Of a stretch of 36,669 bases of DNA, positions 31,244-36,669 are shown piece by piece. The DNA lies in the NCBI GenBank assembly GCA_002400845.2, contig NVRK02000067.1, positions 1 to 36,669 on the forward strand. The letters run 5' to 3'. The notes under the pieces are model-generated. The model ran no database searches. It worked only from the letters and a program-made list of their open reading frames with translations, and was not told where the DNA came from. Origin of the DNA: Hyphomicrobiales bacterium. GTDB taxonomy: Bacteria; Pseudomonadota; Alphaproteobacteria; Rhizobiales; Rhizobiaceae. Position 1 is the first letter of the stretch; each line of letters begins with the position of its first letter. A program made the translations under genes and the position numbers.

Positions 31244-32593
31244 ATGAGTATTAAAGTGAATAGCCAGAATTTAAATTCACATATGTTCTTGATGATTAAG
31301 CTTACAACGGCCTTGATGCTTGCTATATCAATGTTGATGGCTACCTATTTGTCTTCTCACGCTAAAGTTGTCGTTGATATTACAAAGGGTAATGTTGAAC
31401 CTTTGCCGATTGCTGTTTCTAGTTTTAGCGGTGAATTGGGACCTGAAATTAGCTCGATCATTGAAGCTAATTTACGTGGTTCTGGCCTGTTTCGCCCGAT
31501 CGATCAAGCGGCTTTTATTCAAAAAATTGACGATCATAATGTCATTCCACGTTTTGAAGATTGGCGCGTGATATCTGCTCAAGCGCTTGTTTCTGGGACT
31601 GTTGTTACAGAAGCGGACGGCCGTTTAAAAGCAGAGTTTCGTTTGTGGGATGTGTTTGGTTCAGAGCAATTGCTTAGCGCTCAGTATTTTACTGGTTCTA
31701 ATAATAAGCGGCGCTTGGCCCATATTATCTCTGATGCAATTTATAAAGAATTAACGGGTGAAGGTGGCTACTTTGATAGCCGTATTGTATTTATTGATGA
31801 GTCTGGGTCTAAACTGCGCCGCGTAAAACGCTTGGCAATTATGGATCAAGATGGTGCAAATTTGCGTTATTTGTCTAATGGTGACGATTTAGTGTTAACA
31901 CCGCGCTTTTCGCCAACACGCCAAGAAATTACTTACATGTCGTTTGGTACTGGTGAACCAAAAGTTTACCTTCGCCAAATCGAAACAGGACAATTTGATG
32001 TTGTTGGAAAATTTCCAGGAATGACATTTAGCCCAAGGTTTTCGCCTGATGGTCAAAAGATTATTATGAGCTTAAATCAAGATGGTCGTTCAAATATTTA
32101 TTCATTGGATTTACGGTCGCGCACCACAACCCGTTTAACAAATTCTTCGGCTATTGATACTAGTCCTTCCTATTCGCCAGATGGTTCGCGCATTGTTTTT
32201 GAATCAGATCGTGGCGGCAGGCAGCAGCTGTATGTAATGAATGCAGATGGTACAAATGCACAGAGAATTTCGTTTGGGCAAGGTAGTTATTCTACACCTG
32301 TATGGTCACCACGTGGTGATTTAATCGCCTTTACAAAGCAGACTGGTGGACAGTTTCAAATTGGCGTAATGAAAATTGACGGCAAGAAAAAAGAACGTAT
32401 CTTGGCTGACGGGTTTCATAATGAAGGGCCAACATGGTCTCCAAATGGTCGGGTGATAATGTTCTTCCGCGAAACACCAGGTGCCAAGGGTGGTCCAAAA
32501 TTATATTCGGTTGATTTAACGGGCCGCAATGAACGTTTAATCAAGACACCAAATTTTGCATCGGACCCTGCTTGGTCACCTCTTTTAAATTAA
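31244..32593 (+). CDS. tolB: Tol-Pal system beta-propeller protein TolB
   Basis: 449-residue periplasmic protein that binds Pal and is released by TolA. An N-terminal signal sequence (residues ~14-40, [20 protein letters not shown], then ending near [10 protein letters not shown]) is followed by the TolB N-domain ([20 protein letters not shown]) and a six-bladed PD40 propeller with repeats such as [26 protein letters not shown] and [14 protein letters not shown] ribosome site (AGGAAG) lies before the ATG at 31244. The signal sequence is preceded by an unusual ~13-residue hydrophilic stretch, so an internal ATG (31283 or 31292) cannot be excluded. pal follows after 268 bp. Confidence 0.96.
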   Translation: MSIKVNSQNLNSHMFLMIKLTTALMLAISMLMATYLSSHAKVVVDITKGNVEPLPIAVSSFSGELGPEISSIIEANLRGSGLFRPIDQAAFIQKIDDHNVIPRFEDWRVISAQALVSGTVVTEADGRLKAEFRLWDVFGSEQLLSAQYFTGSNNKRRLAHIISDAIYKELTGEGGYFDSRIVFIDESGSKLRRVKRLAIMDQDGANLRYLSNGDDLVLTPRFSPTRQEITYMSFGTGEPKVYLRQIETGQFDVVGKFPGMTFSPRFSPDGQKIIMSLNQDGRSNIYSLDLRSRTTTRLTNSSAIDTSPSYSPDGSRIVFESDRGGRQQLYVMNADGTNAQRISFGQGSYSTPVWSPRGDLIAFTKQTGGQFQIGVMKIDGKKKERILADGFHNEGPTWSPNGRVIMFFRETPGAKGGPKLYSVDLTGRNERLIKTPNFASDPAWSPLLN

Positions 32594-32861
32594 ATAGGCG
32601 TTTGATTAAATGGTGATAATTTAAGTTGTCGAATTTTTGCCTTATTAGCGTGTTGTATCTTTCTCGCAAGATAATATTGAAAGTGAACGCACGCTTTTAT
32701 TTTCACAAAGAAAAGATAAGAATTTTTGTAGAGGATTGATCTGCAATAAACAGTCTATTCGAGCAAAATAGTAAGGCATTGTTAACCAATAATCTTGAAC
32801 ACAAATTAACCGTTTAATGGTTAGTTATGTCTAAGTATATTCATTAAAGGAGTAGACAAAT

Positions 32862-33377
32862 ATGTCTACAGGTCATTCAATATTAAAATCACCTGCAATC
32901 GTTGCAGTCGTCTTAGGTCTAGCTTTGGCTGGCTGTGCATCGAAACCAAAAATACCTACCAATGCTGGTGGGTTAGGGCTTAACAGTTCTAATATTAATG
33001 GTGCGGTTGCAGGTTCTCAGCAAGATTTTACGGTTAATGTTGGTGACAGAGTATTCTTCACAACAGATTCTACAAGTTTAACAGATGTTGCTCAGCAAAC
33101 ACTGGCTGGACAAGCATCTTGGTTGCTTAGATATCCTAACTATCCAATTACAGTTGAAGGCCATGCAGATGAGCGCGGAACACGCGAATACAATTTAGCG
33201 CTTGGTGCAAGACGTGCAGCAGCTACAAGAGATTATTTGGTTTCTAGAGGCGTGCCGCGTAGCCGCATTAGAACAATCTCATTTGGTAAAGAACGCCCAG
33301 TTGCTGTTTGTAATGATATTTCTTGCTGGTCGCAAAATCGTAGAGCCGTTACCTTGTTAACAGCGCCTACTGGCTAG
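32862..33377 (+). CDS. pal: Peptidoglycan-associated lipoprotein Pal
   Basis: 171-residue outer-membrane lipoprotein. The signal sequence ends in the lipobox LAGC (Cys25). The OmpA-like peptidoglycan-binding domain is clear: VFFTTDSTSLTDVAQQTLAG, then NYPITVEGHADERGTREYNL with the conserved Asp and Arg ligands, followed by ALGARRAAATRDYLVSRG and ISFGKERPVA. AAAGGAG lies upstream of the ATG. The 268 bp before it (two TTAACC boxes and an inverted TAACC/GGTTA pair near 32807-32825) probably hold its own promoter, so pal may be made in excess of TolB. A strong terminator follows. Confidence 0.97.
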   Translation: MSTGHSILKSPAIVAVVLGLALAGCASKPKIPTNAGGLGLNSSNINGAVAGSQQDFTVNVGDRVFFTTDSTSLTDVAQQTLAGQASWLLRYPNYPITVEGHADERGTREYNLALGARRAAATRDYLVSRGVPRSRIRTISFGKERPVAVCNDISCWSQNRRAVTLLTAPTG

Positions 33378-33404
33378 TACGTTTAAAAGTTTTAAGTTTA
33401 TTTC

Positions 33405-33434
33405 AAACGGCTCGTTTATACGGGCCGTTTTTTT
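33405..33434 (+). terminator. Rho-independent terminator after pal
   Basis: AAACGGCTCGT (33405-33415) pairs with ACGGGCCGTTT (33420-33430), 11 bp with one wobble, over a TTAT loop. Seven Ts (33428-33434) end it. It separates the tol-pal transcript from cpoB. Confidence 0.92.
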
Positions 33435-33566
33435 GTTACTGTTTTTTGGCTGTTTATTTATTACACCATAGTTTAGCCACCATAATTTGGTCAGTATTTG
33501 GTGTGTATGAAAATCAATATTTTTAAGATATAAAACTGTAAGTTTAATAATAATTCAGATTGGGCA

Positions 33567-34745
33567 ATGATAATGAAACGAATAAAACTTTTATCGGTGG
33601 CGCTAATTCTTGGCTGTGCAAGTTCAATTGCGCATGCTGATGTTAGATCATCAACTATTTCTAATTATGGCCTGAAGCAATTAGTGCCTGTTGAGATTAT
33701 TCCCAATGTGAAAAAATTGCCTGATGTGCCATTATTATATGCTCAAAGCACAGACGGCATTAGAATTCATCAATTAGAAGAGCGGGTTCGGTTCTTAAAT
33801 GGTCAAGTTGAAGAAATGCAGTTTCAACTTTTACAAATGCAAGAGCAATTTCGTAAAATGCAGGAAGACAATGAATACCGTTTTCAGGAACTAGAAAAAA
33901 CTAGCTTGGAAAATGGTGGGCAAGAGAACTTGGCGAGTGTTGCCAGTGAAAAAAATGTTGAGAGCGGAGAAGAACGCTTGGGAAAGTCACAACCGTCTGA
34001 CTCTGCTTTAACAGAAGATGCAGACGGAAAAGAATTAGATGTTATCGAATTGATAGAAGCGCGCAATTTCGGTGAGGGCAGACTTCTTAAAACATTAGAT
34101 GGCGCTCAAACTAAAGTTGCGAATAGAACAATTGATGGGGTTGAGATATTTGATCCTAATAAGGATAGAAGCGCAGATGAGCTTGGAGCAAACCCAAATA
34201 TCAAATTTGGTGAATTTAAATTTGATCAAAATGGAAATGTAATAACCAATACAATTAAGCCCGCAACTGGAGCGCCAATTAGATTAGGCAAGCCGTTAAA
34301 CTTTGGCGGCACAATTCAATCTGGGCAATTTGGGCAATCGGGCGAGGTTTTTCCAATCGTTGCTAAAGAGCTATTTGATCTTGGCTATCAATATGTTCAA
34401 GCAGGGCAATATTCGCAAGCGGTTACCGTATTTGAAGAATTTGTCCATCAACACCCAACAGATTATAGGCTTGCGTCTGCTCAATTTTGGTTGGGCGAAA
34501 GTTATTTTGCGATAAACAGATATGAAGATGCGGCTCAAACTTTTCTGCAAAATCATAAAGAACACCCTAATGCAAAACTAGGCGCGCAAAACCTGCTCAA
34601 ATTGGGTGTTTCATTGGCAGGGCTTAATCAGCGTGAGCTTGCTTGTGCTACTTACGCAGAAGTGCCAAAGAAATATCCGCAGATATCAAGGTCAGTGAAA
34701 AAACGAATTATGATTGAGCAACAATCAGCAAAATGTAAGAATTAA
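33567..34745 (+). CDS. cpoB: Tol-Pal coordinator protein CpoB/YbgF
   Basis: 392-residue periplasmic protein, longer than E. coli CpoB (~260) because of a low-complexity linker (residues ~115-250), as is common in rhizobia. It has a signal peptide (KRIKLLSVALILGCASSIAHA), a coiled-coil trimerisation segment (HQLEERVRFLNGQVEEMQFQ, then LLQMQEQFRKMQEDNEYRFQ) and a C-terminal TPR domain (LFDLGYQYVQAGQYSQAVTV, then EDAAQTFLQNHKEHPNAKLG). CpoB coordinates PBP1B activity with Tol-dependent constriction. It is transcribed after the pal terminator, so it has its own promoter within 33435-33566. Start at 33567; a second ATG lies two codons on. Confidence 0.93.
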   Translation: MIMKRIKLLSVALILGCASSIAHADVRSSTISNYGLKQLVPVEIIPNVKKLPDVPLLYAQSTDGIRIHQLEERVRFLNGQVEEMQFQLLQMQEQFRKMQEDNEYRFQELEKTSLENGGQENLASVASEKNVESGEERLGKSQPSDSALTEDADGKELDVIELIEARNFGEGRLLKTLDGAQTKVANRTIDGVEIFDPNKDRSADELGANPNIKFGEFKFDQNGNVITNTIKPATGAPIRLGKPLNFGGTIQSGQFGQSGEVFPIVAKELFDLGYQYVQAGQYSQAVTVFEEFVHQHPTDYRLASAQFWLGESYFAINRYEDAAQTFLQNHKEHPNAKLGAQNLLKLGVSLAGLNQRELACATYAEVPKKYPQISRSVKKRIMIEQQSAKCKN

Positions 34746-34752
34746 ATAAGTG

Positions 34753-36120
34753 ATGCAATTATCTCAAACGTGTTTTCAAGATATACCAACCCATGCGCCA
34801 ATAATTGTGGCTGTATCTGGTGGCAGTGATTCAATTGCACTTTTACTGCTGGCAAATGCTTGGGCTGTTAAAAAGAATGCTGAATTACAGGTCGTAACCA
34901 TCGATCATGGTTTAAGGCCAGAAGCTGCTGCAGAAGCAGCTTTTGTGGCGAGTATTTGTGCTGGGCTTAATCTTTCGCATGTCACTTTGATATGGGAAGG
35001 ACAAAAGCCTATCTTGGGTATTCAAAATGCAGCCCGTCAATCTCGATATGCTTTACTAGATCAATTTGCCCATGAAATTGGTGCTAATATCATCTTAACG
35101 GGACACAATTTAGACGACCAAGCAGAGACGGTTTATATGCGAATGCAACGTCATTTATCAGATAGTGATGGTAAGGGGCTTGCTGGCATGTCACGAACAA
35201 CTTGGCTGTATGGCGGTACAAGAATTGTTAGGCCATTGCTTGGTTGTAGTAGGCAGACATTACGCAGTGTTCTGAACGAATTTTCGCAGGGCTGGATTGA
35301 AGATCCAAGCAATTTTGACGAGAGCTATGAGCGCGTTGTGGTTCGTAAGCATCTAACTAAAAAACCAGAACTTGCAGTTCAAATTTTATCACTTGCCAAA
35401 ACGTGTAGTGATTTTCGCAGGGTTGAAGCACGTGATTGTGCTGTGTTTCTAACAAAATTTGCAAAGCTAAAGCATGGCGGTGTGTTCGATTTAACATTGG
35501 ATTTATCTTCTAACTTGAATGGTAAGCATCCTGTTTTTCTAAATGCAATTCAGGTGTTGATTGCAATCACAGGCGGACAGGAATATTTTGTTCCACGCAA
35601 ACGGGTTAAGCCGTTGGTCAGTGAATTGTTTAATGAAGAAAAAAAGCGTGTCACAATTGGCGGCTGCGTGATTGAAAAAATTAAATCTGGATTCAGATTT
35701 TACCGTGAGAAACGTAATTTAACATCCCTTGTTTTGGACCCCGGTGAAACAGCAATTTGGGACGGGCGTTTATATATTCATAATGAGACTTCTAAAACAG
35801 TATTTATTGAGGCGGTAAAAAGAGACTTAATCAAAGAAATTGAAACTAGACGTGGTGAGAAATTTAGGGTGGAACCACGTCAGGCGTTATGGTCTAGCCC
35901 TGTGTTTCATTTGCAAAAAAGTGAAACGCAAATGTCTTCAAATAAAGCTGATTCAATATGTTTACCGATGATAGATGCAACTCAATTACCTAATGGGTTG
36001 CATGTAAGGTTGGCATCGCCAGCGATTGAACATTTTTGCCCCGATTTTGATACACCAATTCGTGATTGGCTATTGTCATTGGATAGGCACGTTTCGGCGT
36101 CCATAGCTCCAAAAAGCTAA
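34753..36120 (+). CDS. tilS: tRNA(Ile)-lysidine synthetase
   Basis: Essential enzyme that attaches lysine to C34 of the CAU-anticodon tRNA-Ile, changing its reading to AUA. The PP-loop ATPase motif SGGSDSIALLLL is at residues 22-33. HGLRPEAAAEAAFVASICA and LTGHNLDDQAETVYMRMQRH with the active-site His/Asp follow, then GRQTLR-like and EDPSNFDESYERVVVRK elements. 455 residues fits TilS; the C-terminal domains (from about 225) are divergent, as usual in alphaproteobacteria. It begins 7 bases after cpoB (ATG at 34753; a GTG directly before it at 34750 is possible), so translation is probably coupled. ftsH follows 295 bp downstream, a conserved tilS-ftsH order. Confidence 0.95.
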   Translation: MQLSQTCFQDIPTHAPIIVAVSGGSDSIALLLLANAWAVKKNAELQVVTIDHGLRPEAAAEAAFVASICAGLNLSHVTLIWEGQKPILGIQNAARQSRYALLDQFAHEIGANIILTGHNLDDQAETVYMRMQRHLSDSDGKGLAGMSRTTWLYGGTRIVRPLLGCSRQTLRSVLNEFSQGWIEDPSNFDESYERVVVRKHLTKKPELAVQILSLAKTCSDFRRVEARDCAVFLTKFAKLKHGGVFDLTLDLSSNLNGKHPVFLNAIQVLIAITGGQEYFVPRKRVKPLVSELFNEEKKRVTIGGCVIEKIKSGFRFYREKRNLTSLVLDPGETAIWDGRLYIHNETSKTVFIEAVKRDLIKEIETRRGEKFRVEPRQALWSSPVFHLQKSETQMSSNKADSICLPMIDATQLPNGLHVRLASPAIEHFCPDFDTPIRDWLLSLDRHVSASIAPKS

Positions 36121-36196
36121 GAAAGCAGGTTTTTTACTGATTTGAATGGTGAAAACGTCGAAAGTTACTGTTGGCATTCACTATCTTTTAAAAAAA

Positions 36197-36211
36197 ATGC
36201 TAATTTAGCAT
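36197..36211. repeat. Palindrome upstream of ftsH
   Basis: ATGCTAA-T-TTAGCAT is a perfect 7-bp palindrome around one central base, in the tilS-ftsH spacer. It could be an operator site; no known regulator is matched. Confidence 0.45.
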
Positions 36212-36229
36212 CAAATATTGGGTCTACTC

Positions 36230-36259
36230 CTTGGCATTCGAGGTGTTTCTACCTATCTT
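36230..36259 (+). promoter_or_regulatory. Candidate RpoH (sigma32) promoter of ftsH
   Basis: CTTGGC (36230-36235), then 16 bases, then CCTATCTT (36252-36259). The alphaproteobacterial heat-shock consensus is CTTG(AC)-N16-18-CYTATNT, so all key bases match apart from one in the -35 box. ftsH is a classic RpoH target in this group, which supports the reading. Confidence 0.5.
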
Positions 36260-36271
36260 ATGAGTAATCAA

Positions 36272-36295
36272 TGCAAAGTGGCGTGCAAAGTGGTG
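36272..36295 (+). repeat. Tandem 12-bp repeat in the ftsH leader
   Basis: TGCAAAGTGGCG (36272-36283) is followed by TGCAAAGTGGTG (36284-36295), 11 of 12 identical. It lies between the candidate promoter and the ftsH start. Confidence 0.8.
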
Positions 36296-36415
36296 TGTTT
36301 TGGTAAAACCTGAAAATTCATTAGTCGTGACGCAATGCAAAATTTTAGGGTTGCAAACGGTGTTAGAGCCTCTAGCGACGCAAGGTCCGGTTAAAGGACA
36401 AAATAGGAAAAGTAT

Positions 36416-36669
36416 ATGAATTCCAATATTCGTAATCTAGCACTTTGGGCACTTATAGCGGTTCTGCTGGTTGGTTTATTTAGTGTTGTGCAAAGCCCAA
36501 CCCAGCGCACTGCGGCAAAAGATATTGCCTACTCTCAATTTTTAGATGAGGTTGGTGAGGGCCGTGTGCGTGATGTTGTGATCCAAGGTAACGATATTTC
36601 GGGTACCTATAATGATAATAGTGGTAGCTTTGAAACTTATGCTCCATTTGATCCGGCGCTTATTAGTAA
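36416..36669 (+). CDS. ftsH: ATP-dependent zinc metalloprotease FtsH (N-terminus; gene continues beyond window)
   Basis: The frame from the ATG at 36416 (TAGGAA upstream) encodes 84 residues up to the right edge. The start MNSNIRNLALWALIAVLLVG with a first membrane helix (LALWALIAVLLVGLFSVVQ) and the following periplasmic FtsH extracellular-domain segment (IAYSQFLDEVGEGRVRDVVI, then GNDISGTYNDNSGSFETYAP) are typical of alphaproteobacterial FtsH. The AAA+ and zinc-protease domains would lie outside the window. FtsH degrades misfolded membrane proteins and regulators. tilS precedes it, as in many relatives, and a candidate RpoH promoter lies upstream. Confidence 0.93.
   Translation, partial: MNSNIRNLALWALIAVLLVGLFSVVQSPTQRTAAKDIAYSQFLDEVGEGRVRDVVIQGNDISGTYNDNSGSFETYAPFDPALIS

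Noticed and set aside
32770..32830. Possible CtrA boxes (TTAACC elements) before pal
   Set aside because: The TTAA-N7-TTAA spacing of full CtrA sites is not met; only half-sites are present.

Overview
The window looks like core chromosome of an AT-rich alphaproteobacterium, most likely of the Hyphomicrobiales (Rhizobiales). The gene order supports this: tkt-gap, DUF4164-zapA-6S RNA-fau, yebC, ruvC-ruvA-ruvB and ybgC-tolQRAB-pal-cpoB-tilS-ftsH form the backbone typical of that order, and the proteins (long AceA, ScfR-type regulator, rhizobial-style TolA and TolB) agree. No tRNA, rRNA, CRISPR array, transposase or integrase is visible. The placement rests on synteny and protein recognition, not on a database search.

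Left part (1-6150): gap (cut by the window edge) and tkt run leftward with a long hairpin between them. Rightward come a small coiled-coil protein, zapA, a 6S RNA, fau and a YmdB-type phosphoesterase. Then (6118-9316, leftward) a lipoprotein built from 11-residue LEA-like repeats, a beta-hydroxyacid dehydrogenase and a YghZ-type aldo-keto reductase, with a possible structured RNA at about 7162-7242.

Accessory-looking middle (9657-16399): an AraC/GyrI regulator; a divergent pair of ScfR/RamB-type regulator and isocitrate lyase with repeated TTTACAAA-like boxes between them; a small gene after aceA; and a LysR regulator facing a secreted small protein and a double-cupin protein across a perfect T-N11-A inverted repeat.

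Middle right (16556-26944): a PF13679-type methyltransferase, a TPR protein, yebC, an EamA transporter, an ECF42-type sigma factor with its DGPF/YCII partner and a plausible self-recognised promoter, then ruvC-ruvA-(unknown membrane protein)-ruvB, followed by a MOSC protein, an HxlR regulator and a MAPEG protein.

Right end (27028-36669): the Tol-Pal envelope cluster, with ybgC separated from tolQ by a 1.1-kb insertion. This insertion carries a 318-residue protein of unknown function and is flanked by an 82-bp perfect direct repeat of the ybgC 3' end; it is the most unusual structure in the window. Pal is followed by a strong terminator, then cpoB and tilS, then ftsH (cut by the window edge) behind a plausible RpoH promoter. 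Short perfect tandem duplications (12-36 bp) occur repeatedly in the intergenic regions.
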